From contig JBPOFA010000011.1 in the NCBI GenBank assembly GCA_051251595.1, positions 1-64,000 of the forward strand: 64,000 nucleotides of DNA, in the 5' to 3' direction. Positions 8,305-17,223 of the stretch are shown one piece after another. The translations under genes were made by a program, and so were the position numbers. The notes under the pieces are model-generated. The model was not told the DNA's origin and ran no database searches. It saw only the letters and a list, made by a program, of their open reading frames with translations. Every line of letters begins with the position of its first letter. Within the stretch, counting starts at the first letter, position 1. The DNA is from NORP110 sp051251595 (lineage in GTDB: Bacteria > Pseudomonadota > Alphaproteobacteria > Rhodobacterales > Rhodobacteraceae).

Positions 8305-9393
8305 ATGAAACGTTTACGCGTCGGAGTCATCGGGGCTGGCATTGGAAAGTCCCATATTCAGGCCTATTCCACGATGCCTGATCGCTATGAAGTCGTTTCC
8401 CTTTGCGATATCGATCTGGCCCGTGCGCAAGCAGGGGCCAGCGAATTGGGCGTGCCCCATGCGGATGCAAGCTTTGAGGATCTGTTGACCCGTGACCTTG
8501 ATGTCATTGACGTCGGTACGCCCTCAAAACTGCATGTGCCCCAGACGCTGGCTGCGTTAGAGGCTGGGTTTGATGTCGTTGTTGAAAAACCCGCGGGACA
8601 ATCCCTGGCGGATATGGACCAGCTTGCCGCAGCGGAACAAAGAACGGGCAAAAGAATTGCGCCTGTGTTTCAGTACCGTTTTGGGCATGGCATTCAAAAG
8701 CTCCACCATCTGATGGCCAAGGGCGTCACCGGGCGGCCGCTGATGGCGACCAGCGAAACGCATTGGCTACGGCGCGATGACTATTACGACGCCTCGCCCT
8801 GGCGCGGAACATGGGAGGGCGAAACAGGGGGCACTTTTGCCACCCATGCCATCCACATCCATGATATGTTATGCGAAGTGATGGGCCCGATCAAATCCCT
8901 GCATGCCCGCACCGCCAATTCCATCAACGGAAACGAAACAGAAGATAACGGCGTGGTGTCCTTTGACTTTGAAAACGGCGCGATGGCCAGTGCCAGTGTC
9001 ACGGTCGGCTCGCGCCAGCAAACTTCGCGGCTGCGCTTTGTCTTTGAGAACGTCGTCGCCGAAAGCGGGATAAGCCCCTATAATCCCGGGCATGAGCCCT
9101 GGACCTTCCCGCATGACGACCCGGCAGAGGCCGCCCGCATCGGGCAGGAGCTCGGCGATTTTCAACCCCGAACCGAACGGTTCCCCGGGTTGTTTGAACG
9201 CATTCACGTTGCCCTGACCGAAGGCAGCGAACTGCCCGTGACGCTGGATGACGCACGCCGATCGATTGAGCTGCTGACGGCGATTTACTGGTCCTCGGAT
9301 CAGGATGCTTCTGTCACATTCCCGATTAAACCTGACCATCCATTTTACAACGGCTGGATTGAACACATGAAACTGAGGACGCAAAATGGCTGA
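8305..9393 (+). CDS. Gfo/Idh/MocA family oxidoreductase
   Basis: 362 residues from the ATG at 8305; a longer in-frame start at 8269 would lie inside the permease gene. The N-terminal Rossmann fold has Gly-Ala-Gly-Ile-Gly near residue 9. The family Glu-Lys-Pro follows near residue 98, and the C-terminal alpha/beta domain has His-Ala-Ile-His-Ile-His-Asp. Such enzymes oxidise or reduce sugars and cyclitols with NAD(P). Sitting between the permeases and ATPase of an importer, it probably acts on the imported compound. It is clearly paralogous to the dehydrogenase at 31602-32654: both share the Glu-Thr-His-Trp motif, the double-His helix, an Asp-Asp or Glu-Asp-rich end and the final Gly-Trp. This suggests chemically related substrates. 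It overlaps the ATPase gene by 8 bases. Confidence 0.9.
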   Translation: MKRLRVGVIGAGIGKSHIQAYSTMPDRYEVVSLCDIDLARAQAGASELGVPHADASFEDLLTRDLDVIDVGTPSKLHVPQTLAALEAGFDVVVEKPAGQSLADMDQLAAAEQRTGKRIAPVFQYRFGHGIQKLHHLMAKGVTGRPLMATSETHWLRRDDYYDASPWRGTWEGETGGTFATHAIHIHDMLCEVMGPIKSLHARTANSINGNETEDNGVVSFDFENGAMASASVTVGSRQQTSRLRFVFENVVAESGISPYNPGHEPWTFPHDDPAEAARIGQELGDFQPRTERFPGLFERIHVALTEGSELPVTLDDARRSIELLTAIYWSSDQDASVTFPIKPDHPFYNGWIEHMKLRTQNG

Positions 9394-10471
9394 TCTGAAA
9401 CTTCGCAAAATCGTTAAAAAGTTTGGGGCCAGCCAGGTGATCCATGGGATCGACCTGGAAATTGAGGACGGCGAATTTGTCGTATTCGTCGGCCCGTCGG
9501 GCTGCGGTAAGTCAACGCTGTTGCGGATGATTGCCGGTCTGGAGGAAATCTCTGGCGGTGAGATGTTGATCGACGGCGAGGTCGTCAATGAAATTCACGC
9601 AGCAAAGCGCGAATTGGCAATGGTGTTTCAATCCTACGCTTTGTATCCGCATATGACTGTGCGCAAAAACCTAGGCTTTGGTTTGGAAACCATGAAAGTG
9701 CCCAAGGCGGAAATCGCTGAAAAAGTGGCGCGGGCGGCCGACGTCTTGCAGATCAACGAACTGCTGGACCGCAAGCCCGGGCAATTGTCCGGGGGACAAC
9801 GTCAACGGGTTGCGATTGGGCGCGCTATTGTGCGTGAACCACGGATCTTCTTGTTCGATGAACCTTTGTCAAATCTCGACGCAGAGCTGCGGATGCAGAT
9901 GCGCGTCGAAATCAACGCTTTGCACCGGCGGTTGGGGTCAACGATGATTTTCGTGACCCATGATCAGGTCGAGGCGATGACGCTTGCGGATCGAATTGTT
10001 GTGCTGCGCGCCGGTGTGGTGGAACAGGTCGGATCGCCGTTGGAATTGTACAACCATCCGGCCAACACCTTTGTTGCTGGCTTTATCGGCTCGCCACGGA
10101 TGAACCTTTTGAAAGGCAAAGTCACAGCGGTAAACGGCAATGCCACGACCATAGAACTGGGCGGCGGCGTTACGTTCGAGGCCAGCCTGGGCGTTCCGCC
10201 GAAACTTGGTGAAGACGTCACTGTTGGTATTCGTCCCGAAAACCTGCTGCCCATGGAAAAGGGCAGCGACACATTGTCAGGAGAGGCGCAGATCACCGAA
10301 CAGCTTGGCGGTGAAACCTGTGTCTATGTCACGCTGGACAATGGCCCGCAGGTCACGATCGAAATCAAGGGACAGGCGCAGGTTTCACCAGGCGATAAAC
10401 TGAACCTTGGGGTTGAGCCTGGAAAATTCCACGTGTTCGGCGCAGATGAGAACGTCATTCTCCCCGCATAA
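9386..10471 (+). CDS. Sugar ABC transporter ATP-binding protein (UgpC/MsmK type)
   Basis: 361 residues. Walker A Gly-Pro-Ser-Gly-Cys-Gly-Lys-Ser-Thr is at residues 36-44. The signature Leu-Ser-Gly-Gly-Gln-Arg-Gln and Walker B Phe-Leu-Phe-Asp-Glu-Pro follow, then the switch His in Val-Thr-His-Asp-Gln. The C-terminal 120 residues form the TOBE/regulatory region of the MalK-UgpC group. It energises the importer encoded just upstream and is the last gene of the operon; a strong hairpin overlaps its stop codon. Confidence 0.94.
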   Translation: MADLKLRKIVKKFGASQVIHGIDLEIEDGEFVVFVGPSGCGKSTLLRMIAGLEEISGGEMLIDGEVVNEIHAAKRELAMVFQSYALYPHMTVRKNLGFGLETMKVPKAEIAEKVARAADVLQINELLDRKPGQLSGGQRQRVAIGRAIVREPRIFLFDEPLSNLDAELRMQMRVEINALHRRLGSTMIFVTHDQVEAMTLADRIVVLRAGVVEQVGSPLELYNHPANTFVAGFIGSPRMNLLKGKVTAVNGNATTIELGGGVTFEASLGVPPKLGEDVTVGIRPENLLPMEKGSDTLSGEAQITEQLGGETCVYVTLDNGPQVTIEIKGQAQVSPGDKLNLGVEPGKFHVFGADENVILPA

Positions 10472-10482
10472 TCGGGGAGAAT
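10457..10482 (+). terminator. Hairpin terminator of the first ABC operon, possibly bidirectional
   Basis: A perfect 10-bp stem (ATTCTCCCCG and CGGGGAGAAT) has a six-base loop containing the TAA stop codon of the ATPase gene. T-rich sequence follows on the plus strand. It separates convergent genes, so it may also stop transcription coming from the aldo/keto reductase side. Confidence 0.75.
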
Positions 10483-10524
10483 GCTGTTTCTTTCCATGTA
10501 AAAGGGGCAGGGGGCGTAGCGGCC

Positions 10525-11454
10525 CTAAAGCCCTAGCGAAGGCGTTCTGGTTGCGACGATGTCGTACCAATCCTGTTTGTCCATCACAGTGTTGGTGGCT
10601 TTGATCGCGCCTTCCATACGTTCGCGCTTGCCCGATCCGATAATCGGAACACCTGCTGCAGGATGACGCGCGACAAAGGCAATCGCGGCCTCTGCGGGAC
10701 CATCCAAACCATACGCCTTTGCGACGTCAGACAGCTTGTCGCGCAGCGCGGCGACGTCTTCGTCTTTGCTGACCATCAAGCGGCCGCCGCCAATCGGTGA
10801 CCAGATCATCGGTTTGTGGCCCAGCTTCATTGCCGTATCAAAGGTTCCGTCCGAAATCGGCTGGTGGTGCAGCGGCGAAAATTCGATTTGGTTGGTGACA
10901 ACCGGAGCTTTGAGATAGGTCGTCAGCAGATCAAGGCGCGACGGTGAAAAGTTCGACACGCCGACATGGCGGATTTTGCCTTCGGCCACCAGATCATCCA
11001 GCGTCGCTGCGACCTCTTCCGGTTCCATCAGATAGTCGGGGCGGTGCAACAGCATCAGGTCGATTTCATCGATGCCCAGTTTCACCAAAGAACGCTCTGT
11101 TGAACTGCGGATCTCTTCGGCGCTGAAATCAAAGTGACGGACCCGGTTTTCCGGACGGATCGGGGAAACGCGACGGATGCCGCATTTTGTTACGATCTCA
11201 AATTTATCGCGCCCAGCTTCGGCGATCGCTTTGCCAAGAAGTTCTTCTACCGCAAAGGGATCAGGGGCGCCGTAAACGCTTGCCGTGTCCAAAGTCGTGA
11301 CACCGCGATCCGCCAGCCAGTTCAAATGGTCCGTTAAGTCTGCTGGCGTGTCGAATTGGGATTGCATGCGCATCGATCCCCAAATGACGCCGGACAATTC
11401 AGGGCCGGTGTCGTGCATTTGTACGCGGGCGACAGTTTCATTGTTATTGGTCAT
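10525..11454 (-). CDS. Aldo/keto reductase
   Basis: 309 residues with AGGAAGACAC before the ATG. The family motifs are visible: Leu-Asp-Thr-Ala-x-x-Tyr-Gly near residue 55 with the catalytic Asp and Tyr, a Lys in Val-Thr-Lys-Cys-Gly, and Leu-Leu-His-Arg-Pro-Asp near residue 135. It is closest to the YdhF-like group that lacks the membrane-channel similarity. The enzyme reduces aldehydes or ketoses with NADPH. It is the last gene of the minus-strand rhamnosidase/ABC operon, 53 bases after the glycosidase gene. A role in reducing the released monosaccharide (for example a branched aldose) is plausible but inferred. Confidence 0.88.
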   Translation of the reverse strand: MTNNNETVARVQMHDTGPELSGVIWGSMRMQSQFDTPADLTDHLNWLADRGVTTLDTASVYGAPDPFAVEELLGKAIAEAGRDKFEIVTKCGIRRVSPIRPENRVRHFDFSAEEIRSSTERSLVKLGIDEIDLMLLHRPDYLMEPEEVAATLDDLVAEGKIRHVGVSNFSPSRLDLLTTYLKAPVVTNQIEFSPLHHQPISDGTFDTAMKLGHKPMIWSPIGGGRLMVSKDEDVAALRDKLSDVAKAYGLDGPAEAAIAFVARHPAAGVPIIGSGKRERMEGAIKATNTVMDKQDWYDIVATRTPSLGL

Positions 11455-11507
11455 GTGTCTTCCTGTTCAATATTTTCATCGGCGTGCGGGCACGCCCTTA
11501 TTTTCAA

Positions 11508-13034
11508 TCAAGCCTCAGTTCGGCGCGGTCGAATCCGCACCGCCAAATAAGGCTTGCCCGGCAAAACCAAGCCAAAAGCCGCGGCTGGTTTGTTGGTCAC
11601 TTTTTTCCCGCCGCTTGTGCGTTGCGGATGCACCTTGGGCAGCGGACCTTTTTCCAATGGTGTAATGGTCATGTTCCAGACGTCGATCAGATCAATTTCG
11701 TAATCGCCATCGTCTTCTGGCAGACCGAGGGCCCATTCCACGGGCTGGTGCTCTCCGAAATAAAGGTAATGCACATCGCCGTCGTTAGAGACAGAAATGC
11801 GTGGGAAATAGCGGCCCGGTCGGTCGCATTTTGGGGTCAAACCGTTGGTGATGTCCTCTTCCAACAGCTTGCGCATCCAGGCGATCCGGGCAGGGGCTTC
11901 GCCGCGCAACACGCCGCCCTTGGCCCACCATAGCTCTTCGTTTTCATGCTTAAAGCTTTCCCCATGGCCGATATAGCCGCCGCGTAGAACGGTGATCCAA
12001 TACCGGTTGACCAGCTCATGTCCGGTGATGTTACCCCAGTCCTTGGGCACGTCGCCTTCGTATTCGGGTTCGTCGTTGATCACCGGCTTGCCGTAATCGT
12101 CACGCCATTCATAAACACGCTTTACGTCCCAGTTTTGGATGCAAACATGGCTGACCCATGGTTTGCGGTGATCATAGTTTTTGTCCACGTCGCCATTGTG
12201 AATAGAGCGCAGGTGATGCGAGGGATCGCATTCCTCAATAATGTGAAAAAACGCATCCCACCGGGCCATTGGTTTGGTGTCCAACAGAAAGTCGTATTCA
12301 TTGGCCAGCGACCACCAGACATTTCGATAGGCGGCAATGCGCGCCACGACATAGCGCAGATACCGGAAATCCTGTTCCTCTGTCATCGTACAATAGCCCC
12401 ATCGGTCATAGGGGTGGAACAGAATGATATCGGCCTCTATCCCCAAATCTGCCAATGCACCGATCTGGTTTTCAAAATGACGGAAGCATTCGAAATTTGG
12501 GCGATCCATGTCATGGGAGCCATCGGCATTTCGCATGTAGACATCATGCAAAGGCGCGTTTGTGTTGTAGATATAGTCCTTTGGAAAGACGCCCATACGG
12601 ATTTTGTTGAACGGCCCATCCTTGAGCGTTTCCAGCGTTTGCTGTTGCATCTCAGCGCTTTGATGCGTCCAGGCGTAGCATGTGGTCCCAAATGGCAGAT
12701 AGGGCGTGCCATCGGCATGGGCGAAATGAAACTGGTTGCGCACCTGAACCGGCCCGTGATTGTCGGCCTTAGCAGGTGTTACCGAAAACGCGCCGCTTAG
12801 CCCGTTTAGGGTGGGCGTTTGCGAAACCGTGGTAAAGGTCCAATCGCCTTGCGTATCGGGGCAATAGCGGACGCGGTAGGTTCCATCCCCGTCATAAAAG
12901 CCGGGCACGGTGATCTGGCGGTTTCCAAAACAGAAGACCGCACTAAATTCCACATCCAGATAGGGGTTTCCCTCTGATGGCCCCTTGGCCGAAAATTCGA
13001 AAATGTCCCATTTTGAGACGGATGAACTGGTCAT
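11508..13034 (-). CDS. Clan GH-A glycoside hydrolase, DUF5060/DUF4038 (apiosidase-like) type
   Basis: 508 residues from the ATG at 13034, which has GGGAGCG upstream; a longer frame reaches 13103. An N-terminal beta-sandwich (about 1-85) of DUF5060 type, with Trp-Asp-Ile-Phe-Glu-Phe and Pro-Gly-Phe-Tyr-Asp-Gly, precedes a TIM barrel of the DUF4038 type and a small C-terminal beta-domain of DUF5605 type. Likely catalytic acids are Glu246 in Leu-Ala-Asn-Glu-Tyr (clan GH-A acid/base) and Glu322 or Glu324 in Asp-Glu-Pro-Glu-Tyr. No signal peptide is visible, so it should act in the cytoplasm on imported glycosides. DUF4038 enzymes include GH140 apiosidases, but this arrangement differs and the sugar it releases is not certain. 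It sits between the ABC ATPase and the aldo/keto reductase of the rhamnosidase operon. Confidence 0.75.
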   Translation of the reverse strand: MTSSSVSKWDIFEFSAKGPSEGNPYLDVEFSAVFCFGNRQITVPGFYDGDGTYRVRYCPDTQGDWTFTTVSQTPTLNGLSGAFSVTPAKADNHGPVQVRNQFHFAHADGTPYLPFGTTCYAWTHQSAEMQQQTLETLKDGPFNKIRMGVFPKDYIYNTNAPLHDVYMRNADGSHDMDRPNFECFRHFENQIGALADLGIEADIILFHPYDRWGYCTMTEEQDFRYLRYVVARIAAYRNVWWSLANEYDFLLDTKPMARWDAFFHIIEECDPSHHLRSIHNGDVDKNYDHRKPWVSHVCIQNWDVKRVYEWRDDYGKPVINDEPEYEGDVPKDWGNITGHELVNRYWITVLRGGYIGHGESFKHENEELWWAKGGVLRGEAPARIAWMRKLLEEDITNGLTPKCDRPGRYFPRISVSNDGDVHYLYFGEHQPVEWALGLPEDDGDYEIDLIDVWNMTITPLEKGPLPKVHPQRTSGGKKVTNKPAAAFGLVLPGKPYLAVRIRPRRTEA

Positions 13035-13173
13035 GTCTGCGCTCCCTTCTTTTATGAATTCATGCGCATCAACTGTCGCCAACACAGTCGTGTTGCCGCG
13101 CATGTCCTATCGACGTGTCGTAAGGGCCAAGTGCCTGGCAGGCTGTGGGGCCTGCGGTCCAATTGGGATTGGC

Positions 13174-14154
13174 CTATGTATATTTGTGTTCGCGACCGGG
13201 CTGAGGTGTCGCCGAAATGGTTTGACCCACTTGATATTCGTCATCACCGCTGACCTTGGCGATCAATTCGCCCAGCTCGGGTATCTCCAAATACAAAATC
13301 GTTTCCGCGCCCAGATTTTCCGAATGACGGACCGTCCCGGTCCAGGTGCCCCCGGATGGGGACAGGTCCAGATGTTCGGGGCGAATGCCATAGGTCGTAC
13401 AGCCTCTGCTTTTGGCCACGTCGCCTTCAAACAGGTTCATCTTGGGGCTGCCGATAAAGCCCGCCACAAAAGGCGTTGACGGATTGCGGTAAAGCTCCAT
13501 CGGGGTTCCGACCTGTTCAATGCGTCCGGCATTCAACACGACAATCTTGTCTGCCATGGTCATGGCTTCGACCTGATCATGGGTCACGTAGATCATTGTC
13601 GTTGCAAGGTCTGCGTGCAGGTCTGTCAGCTCAATCCGCATTTTTGACCGCAGCGCCGCGTCAAGGTTTGACAGGGGTTCGTCAAACAAGAACACCTTGG
13701 GATCCCTGACGATCGCCCGGCCAATCGCCACGCGCTGGCGTTGCCCGCCTGACAGTTCCTTGGGCTTGCGATCCAAGAGGGGGGTCAGTTGCAATGTTTC
13801 GGCTGCCGCTTCGACCTGTTTGGCGATTTCTGCCTTGGGCAATTTGGCAAGCGACAATCCAAAGCCTATATTCTGGCGTACCGTCAGATGCGGGTAAAGC
13901 GCGTAGCTTTGGAACACCATCGCAATGCCGCGGTCCGAAGGCTCGGCGATGGTGACGTCTTTTTCGTCGATATTGATCGTACCCGAAGTGACGGTTTCCA
14001 GCCCAGAGATCATGCGCAACAACGTGGATTTCCCGCATCCCGAAGGGCCAACGAACACACAAAATTCGCCATCTTCCACGGTCAGGTTGATGCCTTTGAT
14101 TACGTCAACGGCACCAAAGCTTTTCTTTATGTCTTTAAGAACGACGCGCGCCAT
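13174..14154 (-). CDS. Sugar ABC transporter ATP-binding protein
   Basis: 326 residues, UgpC/MsmK type: Walker A at residues 36-44, then Leu-Ser-Gly-Gly-Gln-Arg-Gln, Phe-Leu-Phe-Asp-Glu-Pro-Leu-Ser-Asn-Leu-Asp and Val-Thr-His-Asp-Gln. The C-terminal TOBE region is about 35 residues shorter than in the two other ATPases of this window. It follows the permease genes with a 3-base gap and serves the importer encoded at 14158-17185. Confidence 0.93.
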   Translation of the reverse strand: MARVVLKDIKKSFGAVDVIKGINLTVEDGEFCVFVGPSGCGKSTLLRMISGLETVTSGTINIDEKDVTIAEPSDRGIAMVFQSYALYPHLTVRQNIGFGLSLAKLPKAEIAKQVEAAAETLQLTPLLDRKPKELSGGQRQRVAIGRAIVRDPKVFLFDEPLSNLDAALRSKMRIELTDLHADLATTMIYVTHDQVEAMTMADKIVVLNAGRIEQVGTPMELYRNPSTPFVAGFIGSPKMNLFEGDVAKSRGCTTYGIRPEHLDLSPSGGTWTGTVRHSENLGAETILYLEIPELGELIAKVSGDDEYQVGQTISATPQPGREHKYT

Positions 14155-14157
14155 GAA

Positions 14158-14982
14158 TTACCCCTTTACGGCGCCGGACGTCATGCCGGCCACGATTTGT
14201 CGGTTGAAGAAGATGAAAACGATGAGCGGCGGAATGGTCACCAGAAGGATGTTCATGAACAACAGGTTCATCTGGGTCGAGAACTGGCTTTGGAAATTGT
14301 ACAAAGTCAGCTGCACAGTGACATTCCGTTTTCCCGGCAGGTAGTACAGCGGATGCGTGAAGTCGTTGAAGATGCCAATGGATTGCACAACGACCAGCGT
14401 CAGTGTGACGGGTTTCAACAAAGGCAGGACCACCTTGAAAAAGATCTGCCACGGCTTGGCCCCATCAATCAGCGCGGCCTCATCCAGATCCCGCGGGATC
14501 GTGGCGATAAAGCTGCGATACAAGAGCACCGAAAAGGCAAGCCCATAGGCGACCTGGATCAGGATCATGCCATGCAGCGTTTTGAACAGGCCAAGACCTT
14601 GCAGCACCCAAATCGTGGGAACGACCGCAGGGGGGATCATCAGCCCCGCCAGAACAAAACCATAGATCACCTTGTTCCACTTAGACTCGCGCCGTTGCAG
14701 GACAAAACCGACCATGGCCCCAAACAAGACCAGCAACAAAACCGCGCCGACCGTGATGACCGTGGAATTGAAATAGGCCAGCATCAGCATGTAATTCCGG
14801 GCCTCGATGACCTCTAGGAAATTCCCCCAAAAATGCCATTCCGTCGGCAAAGAGAAATTGCGCAAAGAGGCTTCGCTTTTGGTCTTCACCGCCGTCAGGA
14901 AGATGTAGATGAACGGCACGATGAACAGAAAGAAGGCGACAACCAAGGAAATCGCACCGGTGGTGTATTGGCGACGGGTCAT
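14158..14982 (-). CDS. Sugar ABC transporter permease (MalG/UgpE type)
   Basis: 274 residues from the ATG at 14982, which overlaps the stop of the upstream permease (ATGA); a longer start at 15009 is less likely because it lies inside that gene. Six hydrophobic segments and the EAA-loop Leu-Asp-Glu-Ala-Ala-Leu-Ile-Asp-Gly-Ala near residue 170 identify a MalG-type subunit. It works with the products of 14979-15839 and 13174-14154. Confidence 0.92.
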   Translation of the reverse strand: MTRRQYTTGAISLVVAFFLFIVPFIYIFLTAVKTKSEASLRNFSLPTEWHFWGNFLEVIEARNYMLMLAYFNSTVITVGAVLLLVLFGAMVGFVLQRRESKWNKVIYGFVLAGLMIPPAVVPTIWVLQGLGLFKTLHGMILIQVAYGLAFSVLLYRSFIATIPRDLDEAALIDGAKPWQIFFKVVLPLLKPVTLTLVVVQSIGIFNDFTHPLYYLPGKRNVTVQLTLYNFQSQFSTQMNLLFMNILLVTIPPLIVFIFFNRQIVAGMTSGAVKG

Positions 14983-15839
14983 AGATCTACCTCGCGGCGG
15001 TTTAACCAATAGGCAATGGGCAAGACGATCACAGCAATCAGCAGGATCAGAATAACGCTGCCCGCGGTCGAGAGACCGTAAAATCCGGCTTGGTATTGTT
15101 TGTAGATAACGCTGGCCAGAACGTCCGAAGAAAAGCCGGGGCCGCCTCTGGTCATGGCCCAGATGATGTCAAAGGACCGTAGCCCTCCGATCAGGGACAG
15201 GATGATCACCGTGACAGTCGCCGGCCAGACCAGCGGAACAGTCACGCGCCAGAACAGTTGAATTCTTGTGGCCCCGTCGATGCGGGCGGCCTCGTAATAT
15301 TCGGGGCTGATCGCTGCAAGCCCGGCAATATAGATCAGGGTCGCAATACCCACGCCTTTCCAGACATCCACCAGGACGACGGAATATAGGGCAAGGGAAG
15401 GGGTCGTCAGCCATCCAGGGCCGTCAATGCCAATCAAATCCAGCGCCACGTTGATGGCCCCTCGGGTTGGGTGCATCAATTCCGCGAAGGTCAGGCCAAT
15501 GCCGATTGTCGAGACAAGGACCGGGAAAAAGACAACGGCCCGCAAGAACCCTTGCGCATAAAGGCCAGAGGTCAACAAGACGGCCAGCAACAACCCAAGA
15601 ACGGTCTTCGCCCCGGATGTCAGGAACGCATAGATAACTGTGTTCACCAGCCCTTTGATAAGGAAGGGCTCTTTCAGGAATTGGTAGAAGTTTTCCAGAC
15701 CAATAAAGTCAGCCGTGTAAAGATCCCAACGGGTCAGCGCGAACCAGAAAGACGCAAGCGTTGGCACCATGAACAGCACGATAAAAACAATCGCGGCGGG
15801 GGCAACAAACCAAAAAGGGTATGGAGATTTTTGTTTCAT
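14979..15839 (-). CDS. Sugar ABC transporter permease (MalF/UgpA type)
   Basis: 286 residues with AGGACGCG before the ATG. It has six membrane segments and the EAA loop Tyr-Tyr-Glu-Ala-Ala-Arg-Ile-Asp-Gly-Ala near residue 185. It lies about 70 bases downstream of the binding-protein gene and overlaps the second permease by four bases, so it is the first membrane subunit of this importer. Confidence 0.93.
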   Translation of the reverse strand: MKQKSPYPFWFVAPAAIVFIVLFMVPTLASFWFALTRWDLYTADFIGLENFYQFLKEPFLIKGLVNTVIYAFLTSGAKTVLGLLLAVLLTSGLYAQGFLRAVVFFPVLVSTIGIGLTFAELMHPTRGAINVALDLIGIDGPGWLTTPSLALYSVVLVDVWKGVGIATLIYIAGLAAISPEYYEAARIDGATRIQLFWRVTVPLVWPATVTVIILSLIGGLRSFDIIWAMTRGGPGFSSDVLASVIYKQYQAGFYGLSTAGSVILILLIAVIVLPIAYWLNRREVDL

Positions 15840-15907
15840 TTCGCGTCCTGCTGAAATGACCCTACACCAAAATGATCAGTGTAGGGTCACATTTTACTGG
15901 CGGGAGA

Positions 15908-17185
15908 TTACCAGTTTGGCAGTCCAAGCTGCTTGGCCTGCTTTTCGACATCTTGATCATAAAGCGCGGCACCATCAGCCGCAGAGCGGATACCAGATCC
16001 AACCTCAACCGTGATTTGTTCCAGCGCCGGTCCTTTGATTGGGGACAGGAATTCCAGTGCCGGGGCGGTCATACCGCTGGTCTGGAAATAGGGCATCATA
16101 TCTGTCACCGCAGGTGGCACCTGATCCGGGATGGAACAGCCTTGAACCAGATAAGGACCAGAAGCCCCAACAGCTTCGGTGCGGTTGTCACAACCCGCAA
16201 CAGAGGCCGCGAAGTTCACGAAATCCATCGCGACTTCAAGGTTTTCTGTCGTCTTGGCGATGTACATCCCGGACGGCATCCAAACCGTCAGACCGTTAGA
16301 CTCTGCGCTGTCGCCAGGTTGCGCAAAGAAGCCAAGATCGTCGATGTTGTCAGGGTAGTTCTGCTTCACGCCTTCAATGGCGAATGTCAGCATCGGATAG
16401 TGCCCGGCTTCACCCGTTGCAACCATGCGCATGCCATCATCAAAGGTTGCGGCACCAAAGTCTTCGTTCATGTAACCGGCTTCGTAGACTTCCTGCAGAT
16501 GCTCAAATCCGCGCATCGCAGCTGGTGTGGTGGCGTATTTGGCTTTGTTGGCGGTGTAGTCTGTTGCGAAATCCGGAACGGCGGCCTGAACGTTGAAATA
16601 GTCCGCAAGCACGAAAAGCTGGCTCGTCCATGTGTCTTTGTAGGTCTGTGCAACAGCGGGTACGCCAGAGTCCTGGATCGCGGCGTTGTTGGCCATGAAT
16701 TCATCCCAAGTCTTTGGAATGCTCAGCCCCAGTTTTTCATAGATCGGCCGGTTGTAAAAAATCCCGCCGCCCATGGCCGTTCCGAAGGGAACACCATACA
16801 CTTTGCCATCCGCAGACACGACTGATTTGTAGCTGTCCAGAATGTTTGCCTGTGCCGGAAGATCGCTGAGATCGACAAGGTTGCGTGTTGGGTTGATCGC
16901 CTGAAACAAGGACCCTGAATTATAGACGAAAATGTCGGCCATCTCGCCTGTGGCAAGGCGTGTCTTAACAAGGTTGTCGCCCTCGGCGCCGCCTGGCTTA
17001 TATTCGAGTTCAATTGTAACGTCCGGATGCTCTGCCTGATAGGCCTCGACCAAAGCCGCCGCCGCAACGGTGTCTGTCGGGCCGTCGCTGACCAGCAAGG
17101 ACAGTGTTACTTCTGCCGTCGCTGCGCCCGATGAAAATGCAAGGGCTGCTGCCAAACTTGCGCTGTAAATCAAAGTTTTTTTCAT
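15908..17185 (-). CDS. Sugar ABC transporter substrate-binding protein
   Basis: 425 residues with a Sec signal peptide (Lys-Lys start, Ala-rich core, cleavage near Ala-Thr-Ala-Glu) and a strong GGGAGGAGA ribosome-binding site. The mature part is a cluster-B carbohydrate-binding protein, with the early Tyr-Gln-Ala-Glu-His-Pro-Asp-Val-Thr helix end and a Gly-Gly-Gly-Ile-Phe-Tyr-Asn segment near residue 135. It is encoded directly after a GH78 rhamnosidase. An oligosaccharide or glycoside containing L-rhamnose is therefore the most likely ligand, by context rather than by sequence. Confidence 0.92.
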   Translation of the reverse strand: MKKTLIYSASLAAALAFSSGAATAEVTLSLLVSDGPTDTVAAAALVEAYQAEHPDVTIELEYKPGGAEGDNLVKTRLATGEMADIFVYNSGSLFQAINPTRNLVDLSDLPAQANILDSYKSVVSADGKVYGVPFGTAMGGGIFYNRPIYEKLGLSIPKTWDEFMANNAAIQDSGVPAVAQTYKDTWTSQLFVLADYFNVQAAVPDFATDYTANKAKYATTPAAMRGFEHLQEVYEAGYMNEDFGAATFDDGMRMVATGEAGHYPMLTFAIEGVKQNYPDNIDDLGFFAQPGDSAESNGLTVWMPSGMYIAKTTENLEVAMDFVNFAASVAGCDNRTEAVGASGPYLVQGCSIPDQVPPAVTDMMPYFQTSGMTAPALEFLSPIKGPALEQITVEVGSGIRSAADGAALYDQDVEKQAKQLGLPNW

Positions 17186-17223
17186 GGTTCTCCTCCCAGA
17201 GATGTCCGGATCATCCGGAGCGG

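Noticed and set aside
11481..11496. GGCGTG/CACGCC hairpin between the glycosidase and aldo/keto reductase genes
   Set aside because: A six-base stem without a T-run on the transcribed strand; more likely an incidental intercistronic hairpin in a continuing operon.
13789..14817. 342-codon plus-strand frame opposite the ATPase and permease genes
   Set aside because: The translation is Gln/Asp/Arg-rich, typical of the reverse of membrane-helix codons; the minus-strand permease and ATPase are unmistakable.
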